Assembly (NCBI GenBank): GCA_014302835.1
Contig: CP060294.1
Span: 1-64,000, forward strand
Source of the DNA: Pedobacter sp. PAMC26386
Lineage (GTDB): Bacteria > Bacteroidota > Bacteroidia > Sphingobacteriales > Sphingobacteriaceae
Length of the DNA stretch: 64,000 bases
Direction of reading: 5' to 3'
Below, in pieces: positions 40,194 to 51,277 of the stretch (position 1 is its first letter; each line of letters opens with the position of its first letter). The translations under genes and the position numbers were made by a program. The notes beneath the pieces were generated by a model. That model saw nothing but the letters and a program-made list of their open reading frames with translations, did not search any database and had not been told where the DNA came from.

Positions 40194-40721
40194 ATGGAAA
40201 TCTGGATAGAGACGGAAAGGTTAATCCTCCGGGAATATAAAGAATCAGATTGGGAAGCTATTCACGAATATGCACAACAGGAACATATTTTGATCTATGA
40301 AGCCTGGGGGCCAAACAATAAAGCCAATACCAAAGCATTTATTCAGGAAGTACTGCAATCTCAAAAAGCAATACCAAGAGTTAGTTTTGAATTAGCAATT
40401 ATACTTCAGGAAGAAGACAAACTGATAGGAGGATGTGGTTTTCGTTATGATGCATTAGAAAAAGATAAAGGGAATTTAGGTTATATTATTAACCCTGAAT
40501 ACTGGAGAAGCGGGTATGCGGTAGAAGCAACTAAAGCCTTAATTCGGTATGCTGCTACTGAATTGGGAGTGAAAACGATTGAAGCTACTTGTGATGTCCT
40601 GAATCTGGCCTCTCAGGCAGTCTTAAAGCATTGCGGCTTTTTCCGGGTTAAGTTAATCAGGAAGGATTTTGAAATGAAAGGAAGACTTCGTGATACCTTT
40701 GTATACGAGATGAATACTTGA
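40194..40721 (+). CDS. RimJ/RimL-type GNAT acetyltransferase
   Basis: A 175-aa GNAT protein starting TERLILREYKESDWEA, the typical RimJ/RimL entry. LGYIINPEYWRSGYAVEAT carries the acetyl-CoA-binding segment, and NLASQAVLKHCGF is the conserved C-terminal motif. Target unknown; many such proteins acetylate small molecules or antibiotics rather than ribosomal proteins. It starts 6 nt after glgB and ends in a strong terminator. Confidence 0.85.
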   Translation: MEIWIETERLILREYKESDWEAIHEYAQQEHILIYEAWGPNNKANTKAFIQEVLQSQKAIPRVSFELAIILQEEDKLIGGCGFRYDALEKDKGNLGYIINPEYWRSGYAVEATKALIRYAATELGVKTIEATCDVLNLASQAVLKHCGFFRVKLIRKDFEMKGRLRDTFVYEMNT

Positions 40722-40766
40722 AATAATCTGGGGATGTTCTCTGAAAGACACATCCCCAGATTATTT
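40721..40766. terminator. Bidirectional terminator
   Basis: Perfect 17-bp arms AAATAATCTGGGGATGT (40721-40737) and ACATCCCCAGATTATTT (40750-40766) around a 12-nt loop. It shares its ends with the stop codons of the GNAT gene and the convergent PepSY gene. Confidence 0.9.
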
Positions 40767-41856
40767 ATTTTATTTTTCTCCACCAGAGCATAAAACCAGT
40801 TACCGATAATAAACCGGGAAGTAAACCAATCAATACATAGAGAATTTTAACAGGAATACCACCGAAGTTGCCGGTATGCAGTGGGAAAAAGGTCGTTTCT
40901 ATTTTATCCCACAGACTCTTTTCACTGAATCTTTTTATGGCTGTCAGCTGACCAGATACCACATCAAACGATACCGAATTACCGCCTTGAAAAAGTGGAT
41001 TCTGATTTTTCAGCGTTCCGCTTACTTTAAAATCTACACCAGGCTGCGTTGGCAGGTAAACACTTAAAGGTATTAAACCGGGCATTTTTTCATAAGCCTG
41101 AGATAACAACTTGTCTAATGGTTGTACAGCTAGTGTATTTGCAGGGCAGGGGATAGTCTGTTTCTGCCAGTAAGCTGGGTCAAAAGCAAAGATATTCATC
41201 CAGAAACCTGTGAAAAAGATGATCAGGTTAAAAGCCAGTGCCCATACCCCAACTACACGATGCAGACCAGAAGCTATCGTATTCCTGTTTTTCCAGTTAA
41301 TCCCCGTCCGGAAAGTCAATACTTTCCAGATATACTTCCGGTAAATAATCAGGCCGGTTGCAATAGACACTAGCATCGTTATTCCAAATACAGTAGCCAT
41401 TAACAAACCTGGGAGTCCTAACTGGAAACTCCAGTGAAACTGGATTAACCAATGTATAAAACCTGTATTGAAATCCTTCAGATTCCCTTCTCTCAGCACT
41501 ATCCCTGTATAAGGGTTCATGCTGACCATACCCAGATCATATGTGCTGATTTTACCGTCATTCTGATACAGCCTGAATTCATAGGCTCTGTCTGGGGCTG
41601 CATCCGGATTAAGCCAGGCTATCCCTTTAATATGGGGATGGCTGCGGGTGATTTTGCGATAAAAACTATCCAGAGGTAAACGTTTATCCGCCGGTTTTAC
41701 CGTTAACAATTCTGCGTGAACAGCCTGATCGATTTCCTTTAGAAAGACCAGACCAGAACCACTTAGCCCTAACAGGAGTAAAAATATACCAGTAATCAGG
41801 CCCAGCCAGCTATGTATCGAAAAAACCAGGACACGTGTTAAATTTATCTTTCTCAT
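40765..41856 (-). CDS. PepSY-associated transmembrane protein
   Basis: A 363-aa inner-membrane protein with four hydrophobic helices: residues about 10-33, 140-165, 190-215 and 333-357. The intervening periplasmic region is typical of PepSY_TM proteins (HSWLGLITGIFLLLLGLSGS at the N-terminus, ending MLWWRKIK). Family members occur next to TonB-dependent siderophore receptors, and some have been linked to ferric-siderophore reduction. Its start overlaps the receptor stop (ATGA), so the two are translationally coupled. Confidence 0.88.
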   Translation of the reverse strand: MRKINLTRVLVFSIHSWLGLITGIFLLLLGLSGSGLVFLKEIDQAVHAELLTVKPADKRLPLDSFYRKITRSHPHIKGIAWLNPDAAPDRAYEFRLYQNDGKISTYDLGMVSMNPYTGIVLREGNLKDFNTGFIHWLIQFHWSFQLGLPGLLMATVFGITMLVSIATGLIIYRKYIWKVLTFRTGINWKNRNTIASGLHRVVGVWALAFNLIIFFTGFWMNIFAFDPAYWQKQTIPCPANTLAVQPLDKLLSQAYEKMPGLIPLSVYLPTQPGVDFKVSGTLKNQNPLFQGGNSVSFDVVSGQLTAIKRFSEKSLWDKIETTFFPLHTGNFGGIPVKILYVLIGLLPGLLSVTGFMLWWRKIK

Positions 41857-44219
41857 TGGATCAGATAACTTATACCTAATCTGTAACTTAATGGATCACC
41901 TAATCCACCCGTTACCGTACTAGACCGGCTGCCTGTGAAATAGCGTTTGTCGGTCAGGTTGTAAGCATTCAGCTGGATATTGTATTTTCCTCTCCGGTAA
42001 TTCAATGCCGCATCAAAAACGGTATAAGAAGGGAATACAAAATTCTGATTAGTAATCTGGCCAACCTGATCACTCACGTATCTGACTCCGGCGGCTACAC
42101 CCATTCCTTTAACTGTTCCTTTTGTTACATTATATTTCAGCCATAAATTAGCGATGTGTCTTGGTGCATTATTAAAACGATCACCTTTCTTGCCAAATGA
42201 ACTGGTAGACAGGATGACGTGATTGTTATAAGCATAACCAGCAATAATATTGAAATTCTGAACTGTACCTGTAGCGGAAAACTCTATACCACTGCTTTTT
42301 GTTCCTTTAAGAGCTTCCTGGCGATGAGAATTCTCTTCTGTCGGTGCCGAAGCCAGGATGTTGGCATATCTGATCTGGTAAATGGAAACACTGGTAGAAA
42401 GTGCATTGTTAAAGAAATCGCCTTTGTAACCAACCTCATACTGAGTAGCTCTTCTGGTAGGAAAGGGACCTCCGGATAAAGCATTGTTAGAGGTCTGCGG
42501 GTTGAATGACTTTAAAAAACTAGCATAAACAGAAATATTAGTTGCTGGTAAATAAACCAGGCCGGCGCGCGGAATCAAGCCTGAAGCTTGCAATTCATCA
42601 CCTTGTTTATTATCTCTTGCCGAAAGCGGCGTTTCTTTTGCATTGTAATTATCATAACGAAGAGAAAGCAAGGCTTTTAATTTTTCTCCCAGACTGATCT
42701 GATCCTGAACATATACACCTATAAGATTGGTGATTCTTTTATTATCATCCGATTCCTGAGCTTTAACAGATTCAGCAGGCGGATCATTACCGTAATCAGG
42801 GTTAAAGATGGAAATGCGTGTAGCTGGCTTGTATTGATAATCATTTTTAGTCCAACCATAGCGGTTATAATCAATCCCTGTAATAATATTATGTTTCAAT
42901 AAGCCTGTTCTGGTCTGATAAGACAAATAGGCTGTAGTCTGCAAGCTGAAGCGGCTGGTTTCCCAGTCCTGAAAACCGCGGCTAATGGAATCATTCCTGA
43001 TTTTTCCAACCGGAATATGATCCGTATAATCCAGCTTACTATTTACTGCCCGGTGCACAGCAGTTAATTTCAATTGATCATTAAATTGATGATTAAAAGT
43101 CAGTGTAGCAGACACGTTATCAGTTTTTCCATAATCTGTAGGACTTTGCACCGTTAGGTTATTGGGATAATAGTTGAAGTCAAAAGTTCCATCAGTATTG
43201 GTACGGATATAAGTACCATTGTCATATTGCTGATTGGTTTTTTGATGTGCATAATTGATCTCTAGGTTCAAATCAGTTCGTTCGGAGAACAAATAGGTCA
43301 GCGAGGGGGCAATAAAAATATTCTCCTTATCCTGGTAATCTCTGAAGCTTTTTGATTTGTCATAACCGATGATAGCCCGGTAAAGCAATTTCTTGTTTTT
43401 AGACAAGGAACCAGTTAAATCTATTGATAGTCTTCTAAAGTCCCAGCTACCCATAGACAGATCAAATTCATATCTCTTTTTTACCTGTGGTTTCTTAGTG
43501 ACAAAGTTAATTACGCCCCCTGGAGAACCTTCACTAAATAAGGCACCCGAAGGCCCACGCAGCAACTCTACGTTTTCAATGTTATAAAGCAGCGGCTGCT
43601 GACTCCACAGATATAAATTTCCACGGATTCCATTATACAAAAGAAAACTTGCGTCAGAAGGTGAGTAAGCAGTAAATCCACGGATACTAAAAGAACCACT
43701 TCCATTATTCGCTTTCATCCCGGTAAATGAATTTGAAATCTCATTCAAGGTAAATGCCTGGCGGTCTTTGATCACCTGGTTAGAAATAACCTGAACAGAT
43801 TGAGGAGTAGTTAGTAGTGGGATATCCATCCTTGTTGAAGTACTAGAGCTTTTTACTTTATAGTGGTTTTTGACCCCGCTGATGGCCACTTCGTTCAGCT
43901 CCTGCCTACTTTTTGAAAGTTGAAAATTGAGCCTTAACTTCTTCCCTGGCTTAATGACCAGGTTTTGTTTCGTCGCCGTATAACCAATGTTGGAAACGAT
44001 TAAGATATAAGTGCCTGAAGGGACATTTTTAAAGCTGAAATTTCCATGCTCATCTGTAATCGTTTTAAGATTCGTATTTTGGAAAACAACGTTTGCACCA
44101 GGAATTGGTTCATTGTCAAATGATATAATATTACCGTGTAAAGATCCTGATTGGGATTGAGCGGATAGTTTATGAATAGAAAGCAGTAAAAACAAAAGAA
44201 GGAAAACCTTGATTTTCAT
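41853..44219 (-). CDS. TonB-dependent siderophore receptor
   Basis: A 788-aa outer-membrane receptor. I start at the ATG at 44219 (MKIKVFLLLFLLLSIHKLSA) because it gives a proper signal peptide; an earlier in-frame start adds 31 unlikely residues. In order: signal peptide, CarboxypepD-regulatory-like domain (GSLHGNIISFDNEPIPGANV, about 25-100), plug domain (about 120-260), and a 22-strand-type barrel ending SYRLGISYLIQ. The plug segment LLRGPSGALFSEGSPGGVIN is typical of siderophore receptors. The ligand cannot be told. It is coupled to the PepSY protein, which supports ferric-siderophore uptake. Fur control is plausible, but I see no clear Fur box. Confidence 0.93.
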   Translation of the reverse strand: MKIKVFLLLFLLLSIHKLSAQSQSGSLHGNIISFDNEPIPGANVVFQNTNLKTITDEHGNFSFKNVPSGTYILIVSNIGYTATKQNLVIKPGKKLRLNFQLSKSRQELNEVAISGVKNHYKVKSSSTSTRMDIPLLTTPQSVQVISNQVIKDRQAFTLNEISNSFTGMKANNGSGSFSIRGFTAYSPSDASFLLYNGIRGNLYLWSQQPLLYNIENVELLRGPSGALFSEGSPGGVINFVTKKPQVKKRYEFDLSMGSWDFRRLSIDLTGSLSKNKKLLYRAIIGYDKSKSFRDYQDKENIFIAPSLTYLFSERTDLNLEINYAHQKTNQQYDNGTYIRTNTDGTFDFNYYPNNLTVQSPTDYGKTDNVSATLTFNHQFNDQLKLTAVHRAVNSKLDYTDHIPVGKIRNDSISRGFQDWETSRFSLQTTAYLSYQTRTGLLKHNIITGIDYNRYGWTKNDYQYKPATRISIFNPDYGNDPPAESVKAQESDDNKRITNLIGVYVQDQISLGEKLKALLSLRYDNYNAKETPLSARDNKQGDELQASGLIPRAGLVYLPATNISVYASFLKSFNPQTSNNALSGGPFPTRRATQYEVGYKGDFFNNALSTSVSIYQIRYANILASAPTEENSHRQEALKGTKSSGIEFSATGTVQNFNIIAGYAYNNHVILSTSSFGKKGDRFNNAPRHIANLWLKYNVTKGTVKGMGVAAGVRYVSDQVGQITNQNFVFPSYTVFDAALNYRRGKYNIQLNAYNLTDKRYFTGSRSSTVTGGLGDPLSYRLGISYLIQ

Positions 44220-44431
44220 GATGATTATTATTTTGACCTGGTATAAGCTTGCATGCAAATACCAAATCATACGTATATAATTGGAATAGATGACCAAGAC
44301 TAAACCGGCCATTTGTGAGATCGCGAAGACAGAATTGAGATATCCCTAAAAAATATTGCTTATCCGCAATACAATAAAATCCCGCTGATGAATCTTATTC
44401 GTCCAGTAGAGATGGGGTATACCAATAAAAA

Positions 44432-44815
44432 TTAAGCGAATTGGCCCTGAGGCGGTTTGAATATATCGTTATGAAAAGAAGAAGGTTTGAAGTGAAGATA
44501 GAATCTGTTGAAGCTATCTTTTTGTCCTGCTAGGAGAAAACCAGTGAACTTCAGCTTGTTCAGTTTGCAGAAAAACAAAACATTTGTATTTTCCTGATTT
44601 TGATTTCTCTGTTTTTGCTCATTTTCTTCAGCCTGTTTTAGTTTTTTAACTAAAATACATCTGCCGTTGCAATGCATTTCAGGTCTGTTTTTATTCTCAC
44701 AGAGAACAGTTGAAATATAGCGCTCATTCATTTTAAACGAAACCGTTACCCACAATTTGTTAAACGATTGTGAAGCAATGATCAAGAATAATAAAAGGCA
44801 GACTGTTCTTTTCAA
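44432..44815 (-). CDS. Small exported Cys/His protein near siderophore receptor
   Basis: A 127-aa protein with an N-terminal hydrophobic segment (VCLLLFLIIASQSF). A CENKNRPEMHCNGRCILVKK block places Cys39, His48, Cys49 and Cys53 close together. A Gln/Glu-rich helix follows. I recall similar short hypothetical proteins upstream of TonB receptors in Bacteroidota, but no function is established. The Cys/His cluster could bind a metal. It lies 212 bp upstream of the receptor on the same strand. Confidence 0.65.
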   Translation of the reverse strand: MKRTVCLLLFLIIASQSFNKLWVTVSFKMNERYISTVLCENKNRPEMHCNGRCILVKKLKQAEENEQKQRNQNQENTNVLFFCKLNKLKFTGFLLAGQKDSFNRFYLHFKPSSFHNDIFKPPQGQFA

Positions 44816-45000
44816 TTAATGGGTGCTGAATATGGCGCAAATGTACTATTTTTTTGCCAGACCGGGAGGGGGACTTAGGAATTGTTTATTTAAAACGATT
44901 GATGAAAAATGTGATTTTCAGATGTGATGTTGTCCGTTTCGCAGTTAAAATGCTTTATAGCCTGACAGCAACTCTGCATTTTCGTGTAAAACCCAGTTAA

Positions 45001-45984
45001 ATGAAGATTCAACTATTGTGCGTATTCCTTGTTCAGTTTGCGTTTTCCGCTACTGCTCAGGATTCTCTTTTAAAAAGCAAACCTGCTCAGGAAAGTTATC
45101 CTGTTCGTAAATTAGTCACTATTCAAAAGGAATACTACGGTAACTCCAATTATAAACTCAGCTCTAAAGACGATGTACAAAAAGGGGAGGGGGAGTTTTC
45201 GGGTGAGCGCCTGAAGATTTCTGCTTTATTTCCTGTTTACGAAAAAAATAATTTTAAGCTATCTGCCGGTGCAAATTATACAAGAACATCGTTCTCTTAT
45301 TATGGCAAAGAAGCTCCAGATGCACTTTATAATAAAGGTAAAACAGCTAAGGACGACTTTGATGCTTTGTTTTCTGCAGGTTATCAAAATACCTTATGGG
45401 GCAAGCCTATCTTTTACAATGCGACTGTAATAATGGGGAGCTCCAATTTTTTTAATATTAAAAAGTTAAGTGGAAGTCTTTCTTCTTCCCTTGTCCTGAA
45501 ACGGGGTGCAGCTACATTTTCTACTCTAGGGCTTTATGTGAATCTGGACAGGTCTACTATTTTACCTTTCTTTCCTGTATATTCTTACTGGCATAAATTC
45601 ACCAATAGTTTATGGGAAATAGATTTGGTATTGCCACAAAGAGTAATGGCAAGAAGATCCGGTGTATTAGGTGGTTGGTTAAGTACTGGCGTAGAACTAA
45701 CGAATAATTCGTTCTTTCTGAAACAAGATGCCGAAGGACAATATCGTGCAGGTAATTATGAATGGATTTCTAATGAAATTAACAGTTATGCAGGATACGA
45801 ACACCTACTCGGAAAAAACTTTCTGCTGGGTATCAAAGGAGGGTACAGAAATGCACTTACGACCCGATTAATCAAGGTAAATGATAATTTCAATGACTAT
45901 AAATCCAGAACTAAAATAGCATCTGCATTTTTCAATATGAATGTCTCTTATGTGATACCAAATAGTAAACGGAAGAAAAAATAA
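45001..45984 (+). CDS. Exported protein, probable outer-membrane barrel
   Basis: A 327-aa protein with a signal peptide (MKIQLLCVFLVQFAFSATAQ, cleavage after residue 20). Most of the rest is alternating hydrophobic/polar segments rich in Ser, Tyr, Asn and Phe, as in beta-barrels, and it ends FFNMNVSYVIPNSKRKKK. I do not recognise the family with certainty; DUF6268-type barrels look similar. It is immediately followed, with no gap, by a LytS-type kinase, so it is likely part of one operon with the two-component pair. Confidence 0.7.
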   Translation: MKIQLLCVFLVQFAFSATAQDSLLKSKPAQESYPVRKLVTIQKEYYGNSNYKLSSKDDVQKGEGEFSGERLKISALFPVYEKNNFKLSAGANYTRTSFSYYGKEAPDALYNKGKTAKDDFDALFSAGYQNTLWGKPIFYNATVIMGSSNFFNIKKLSGSLSSSLVLKRGAATFSTLGLYVNLDRSTILPFFPVYSYWHKFTNSLWEIDLVLPQRVMARRSGVLGGWLSTGVELTNNSFFLKQDAEGQYRAGNYEWISNEINSYAGYEHLLGKNFLLGIKGGYRNALTTRLIKVNDNFNDYKSRTKIASAFFNMNVSYVIPNSKRKKK

Positions 45985-47079
45985 ATGAGAAATCCTTTTT
46001 CGATCCTGACTATATTTGCTATGATGAAAACGAAGCTGCCTATAAAAAAATTGTTTAAAGTAAGTTGCTGTTTTTCTTTGGCAATCAGTTTATTTTTATT
46101 TAGTTCTGCCTTTATGGAAGGTGAAACGATCAGGGGAGCTCTGGGCAGGTCAATCATGTTCTTTTTTCTGATTAACTTAATTAGTGCCGGTGACATTGGT
46201 TTGTTAGTTTTTGTGAAAAATAACGTGAAGTCAGATCGTAGTTGCAGGATTTGGTTTTACATACTAAGTTTTCTTATGGGGAGTGCTGTAATGGGAATTA
46301 TGTATGTTTTTCAACAACATCTGATTGAGCTGGGAATAGCAAAAAAAATATTGGGGGAAAGGGTTCGTGGGAATATTATAATTTTTTACATATTCATACA
46401 GGGACTATTTGTGAATGGGATTTTGCTGCTGCTTCAAAATTTCATCATTGTCCAGGAAGCTAATAATAATGCACAGCTGGAAAACTCCCGGTTAAGTGCT
46501 GCCAGTTCAGAGGCCGCGTATCAGTTATTACAACAACAGATACAGCCACACTTCTTGTTTAATGCGCTTAACATTCTTAAATCGCTTATTAAGAAAAGTC
46601 CGGAAAGGGCAGAAGATTACCTATTGCGGTTATCAGACTTTTTAAGAGTTTCCGTTTCCGGAAATAAAAGAGGACTTGCAACTCTTAACAATGAAGTGAA
46701 GTTATGCATCGATTATCTGGAAATGCAAAAGGTTAGGTTTGGGGAAGCTTTGCAGTTTTCGTTTGATATTACAAATTCGGATGGGCTATTACCAGTTTTT
46801 TCCTTGCAGCCGCTTTTAGAAAATGCAATTAAACACAATGAACTCACCGATGCAGATCCCCTTACCATTGAAATTAAGCAGACAGGACAGAGGATCAGTG
46901 TAATCAATAACATTCAGTTAAGATCAATAGCAGAATACTCTACAGGCAGCGGATTAGCGAATCTGGCTGAGAGATATAAGTTGTTGTCGGGCGGTGAAAT
47001 TGAAATCAAAGACAACGGTCAGGTTTTCTCCGTGAATTTAAGAATTTTGACTAATGAAGATCGTAATTATAGAGGATGA
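45985..47079 (+). CDS. LytS-type sensor histidine kinase
   Basis: A 364-aa membrane histidine kinase. Four N-terminal hydrophobic helices (about residues 25-165) precede a short coiled coil and the His_kinase domain, with phospho-acceptor His189 in QQQIQPHFLFNALN. The ATP-binding region has PLLENAIKHNE (N-box) and GSGLANLAERYKLL (G-box). There is no periplasmic sensor domain, so the signal is probably sensed in the membrane. The ATG follows directly after the upstream stop; a later ATG at 46021 or 46024 is possible. The 3' end overlaps the regulator gene by 26 nt. Confidence 0.9.
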   Translation: MRNPFSILTIFAMMKTKLPIKKLFKVSCCFSLAISLFLFSSAFMEGETIRGALGRSIMFFFLINLISAGDIGLLVFVKNNVKSDRSCRIWFYILSFLMGSAVMGIMYVFQQHLIELGIAKKILGERVRGNIIIFYIFIQGLFVNGILLLLQNFIIVQEANNNAQLENSRLSAASSEAAYQLLQQQIQPHFLFNALNILKSLIKKSPERAEDYLLRLSDFLRVSVSGNKRGLATLNNEVKLCIDYLEMQKVRFGEALQFSFDITNSDGLLPVFSLQPLLENAIKHNELTDADPLTIEIKQTGQRISVINNIQLRSIAEYSTGSGLANLAERYKLLSGGEIEIKDNGQVFSVNLRILTNEDRNYRG

Positions 47080-47815
47080 AAGGATAACGGCTGAAGATTT
47101 GGCGGATGTGATTTTAAAATTGCAACCCGATGCACAGTTGGTTACCTCATTGAGATCCGTAAAGGAGGCAGTCGAGTATTTTGAAAATGCACCATCGCCA
47201 GATTTGATCTTTAGTGATATTCAACTGGGTGATGGGGTAAGTTTTGATATTTTCAAGATGGTCCATGTTACTGCGCCAATAATTTTCTGCACTGCTTATG
47301 ACGAGTATGCATTAAACGCATTCAAAACCAACGGTATAGACTATATCTTAAAGCCGTTTACAGAATCTTCTATTGCTCAGGCTTTGAATAAATACCATGC
47401 TTTATGCAGAGGTTTTTCAACTGAGAGAGTATCCTATGATGCAATTTTTGACCTGTTTATGAACAAGATGCCTCAAAAGACATCTTCTATACTCGTTGCC
47501 TATAAGGATAAGATCATTCCCATTAAAACAGATCACATTGCTTTATTTTATATCATTAACGAAGAAACTAAACTCTTGACTTTTGACCAGCAGACCTATG
47601 GGTTGAACAAGAAGCTGGAAGAATTGGAAAGGCTGTCAGGTGATGATTTTTTTAGAGTAAATCGTCAATACCTGGTCAATAGAAAAGCTGTGAAAGATGC
47701 GGCTCATTTTTTTTCCCGTAAACTGGTGATCAATCTTTCCATCTCTTTCAAAGAACCCATTACCATCAGTAAAGAGAAAACGCCTCAGTTTCTGGATTGG
47801 CTGACCAGCAAATAA
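47054..47815 (+). CDS. LytTR-family response regulator
   Basis: A 253-aa response regulator. The receiver domain (1-120) has the phospho-acceptor Asp55 in LIFSDIQLGDG, acidic residues EDE near the start and the conserved Lys in DYILKPFTE. The C-terminal LytTR DNA-binding domain spans about 150-250, including DDFFRVNRQYLVNRKAV. It is the partner of the overlapping LytS-type kinase. Targets unknown; the upstream barrel gene and the divergent receptor group are candidates. Confidence 0.93.
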   Translation: MKIVIIEDERITAEDLADVILKLQPDAQLVTSLRSVKEAVEYFENAPSPDLIFSDIQLGDGVSFDIFKMVHVTAPIIFCTAYDEYALNAFKTNGIDYILKPFTESSIAQALNKYHALCRGFSTERVSYDAIFDLFMNKMPQKTSSILVAYKDKIIPIKTDHIALFYIINEETKLLTFDQQTYGLNKKLEELERLSGDDFFRVNRQYLVNRKAVKDAAHFFSRKLVINLSISFKEPITISKEKTPQFLDWLTSK

Positions 47816-48012
47816 CAACAATTACAATTTTTGTTTACCGGTCATTTTTTACCGTTCACCGCCTGTTTTGGGTACTTCGGCTTGAAATCCCTTTGGATAT
47901 TTAACCTGATATCACATCTTTATATTAGAGGTCTCCGTCCTGCTATAGAAAATAATAGCCGGCTATTTATTCCTCTGCTATTTTTGATCAATCTTGAACT
48001 ATTTAATTATAA

Positions 48013-48252
48013 ATGATGAACGTGATTATTTTTAGAACATCAGTCCAGGACGTTGAAGATCTGGATTGTCTGAGGCCAGAATTAAATGCTTTCCTGGGGG
48101 AGAAAAACTGGACGTTTGATTTAGAAGATGTAGATAAGATTCTTAGAGTAGTGAGCCCTGATTTATGCACTATAGCTGTAGAACAGCTTTTACTTGAGCA
48201 TGGTTTTTTGTGCATAGAGATGCCGTATTCACTGGATGAGTTTAAAGTTTAA
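48013..48252 (+). CDS. Small conserved-looking protein, unknown function
   Basis: A 79-aa acidic protein (MMNVIIFRTSVQDVEDLDCL ...). The arrangement of predicted elements is beta-alpha-beta-alpha-beta, suggesting a ferredoxin-like fold such as in small HMA-like proteins, but the metal-binding CxxC motif is absent. The function is not known. A start at the second ATG (48016) is equally possible. It is followed by a strong hairpin. Confidence 0.6.
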   Translation: MMNVIIFRTSVQDVEDLDCLRPELNAFLGEKNWTFDLEDVDKILRVVSPDLCTIAVEQLLLEHGFLCIEMPYSLDEFKV

Positions 48253-48263
48253 GCAGGTTTATC

Positions 48264-48306
48264 ATGAAAAAAAGGATGCCTCCATACGGAAACATCCTTT
48301 TTCATA
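48264..48306. terminator. Bidirectional terminator
   Basis: Arms ATGAAAAAAAGGATG and CATCCTTTTTCAT around a 14-nt loop, between convergent genes. A-run and T-run flank the stem, so it can serve both strands. Confidence 0.85.
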
Positions 48307-48322
48307 CCTGTAAGAACAGGTT

Positions 48323-50172
<1,850 letters not shown>

Positions 50173-50173
50173 G

Positions 50174-51160
50174 TTAAATTGATAATACTTTAGTCATTTC
50201 CAAAAGGTCGCTTTCTAATTTAAAACTATGTTCTGTCAACGCTTCGTCTAAACTAGTTAACCTGATCTCATTACCCCTTAAGCCAACCATTTGCTGCGTA
50301 CTGCCTTTCAGCAGTTCATTCACGGCTGCATATCCTAAACGGCTTCCTAAAATCCTGTCAAAACTACTTGGACTTCCACCACGTTGCAAGTGCCCTAATA
50401 TAGTGACCTTTGTGTCATAATGGTTGAACTTTTCTTTAACATGTTTTGCTATATCGTAAGCGCCGCCTTGTTTATGTCCTTCAGATACAATGACAATGCT
50501 GGAAGATTTCTTTGTCGCTGCCCCGACTTCAAGCTGCTTAATCAGCTCATCAAGACTTGTTGCCTTTTCTGGTAGCAATACAGCTTCAGCTCCGCAAGCA
50601 ATTGCACTTCTTAAAGCAATACAGCCGGAATCCCTACCCATCACTTCAACAAAGAATAAACGATCGTGCGAATCAGCAGTATCTCTGATTTTATCTATGG
50701 CTTCAATGACTGTGTTAATGGCAGTATCGTAACCCAGGGTAAAATCAGAACCATATAAATCATTGTCGATTGTTCCAGGAATGGCAATCACATTGATATG
50801 ATGTCTTTGTGCAAAACGACGGGCACCTGTAAAAGTGCCATCTCCGCCAATCACTACAAGTGCATCAATCTGATGTAACTTGAGGTGTTCGTACGCGAGA
50901 TCCATGCCTTCTTCAGTTTTAAACTCTAAACAACGTGCCGTTTTTAGTACTGTTCCGCCTAAATGGATAATATTGCTCACTGAACGGGCATCCATAGGAA
51001 TAATATTATTCGTTATTAATCCTTGATAACCTTGCAAAACTCCAAACATATTTATACCATTGTAAATACCGGTACGTACAACTGCTCTTATGCATGCGTT
51101 CATTCCGGGAGCGTCACCCCCAGATGTCAATACAGCGATATTTTTGATATTTGGTTTCAT
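50174..51160 (-). CDS. pfkA: ATP-dependent 6-phosphofructokinase
   Basis: A 328-aa PfkA of the bacterial type, phosphorylating fructose-6-phosphate with ATP; the committed step of glycolysis. The ATP loop TSGGDAPGMNACIR is at about residues 12-25, GGDGTFTGA near 104-112 (Gly-Asp-Gly indicating ATP rather than PPi use), and the catalytic PGTIDND near 126-132. FVEVMGRDSG is also present. The size is normal. It heads a minus-strand operon with the altered kinase (1-nt gap) and gapA. A Nudix-HTH regulator diverges from it, with inverted repeats between. Confidence 0.97.
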   Translation of the reverse strand: MKPNIKNIAVLTSGGDAPGMNACIRAVVRTGIYNGINMFGVLQGYQGLITNNIIPMDARSVSNIIHLGGTVLKTARCLEFKTEEGMDLAYEHLKLHQIDALVVIGGDGTFTGARRFAQRHHINVIAIPGTIDNDLYGSDFTLGYDTAINTVIEAIDKIRDTADSHDRLFFVEVMGRDSGCIALRSAIACGAEAVLLPEKATSLDELIKQLEVGAATKKSSSIVIVSEGHKQGGAYDIAKHVKEKFNHYDTKVTILGHLQRGGSPSSFDRILGSRLGYAAVNELLKGSTQQMVGLRGNEIRLTSLDEALTEHSFKLESDLLEMTKVLSI

Positions 51161-51165
51161 GTGTT

Positions 51166-51197
51166 TATATTACGAATATACCGTGTAGATATTACAC
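51166..51197. promoter_or_regulatory. Two inverted repeats between pfkA and the Nudix regulator
   Basis: TATATT-ACG-AATATA (51166-51180) and GTGTA-GATAT-TACAC (51183-51197) are adjacent perfect inverted repeats, 6 to 37 bp upstream of the pfkA start. Position in a divergent promoter region suggests operators for the neighbouring regulator. Sites are seen; regulation is inferred. Confidence 0.45.
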
Positions 51198-51277
51198 TAA
51201 GTAATTTATTTTGATTTATTTTATGTAAATCGCAAACAAGTATATTAATTTGCTTTAGTTTTTAAAAATTTAATGTT

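Noticed and set aside
47831..48016. A 61-aa plus-strand reading frame between the LytTR gene and the next small gene
   Set aside because: Aromatic-rich low-quality composition, no recognisable family, overlaps the start of the better candidate at 48013.
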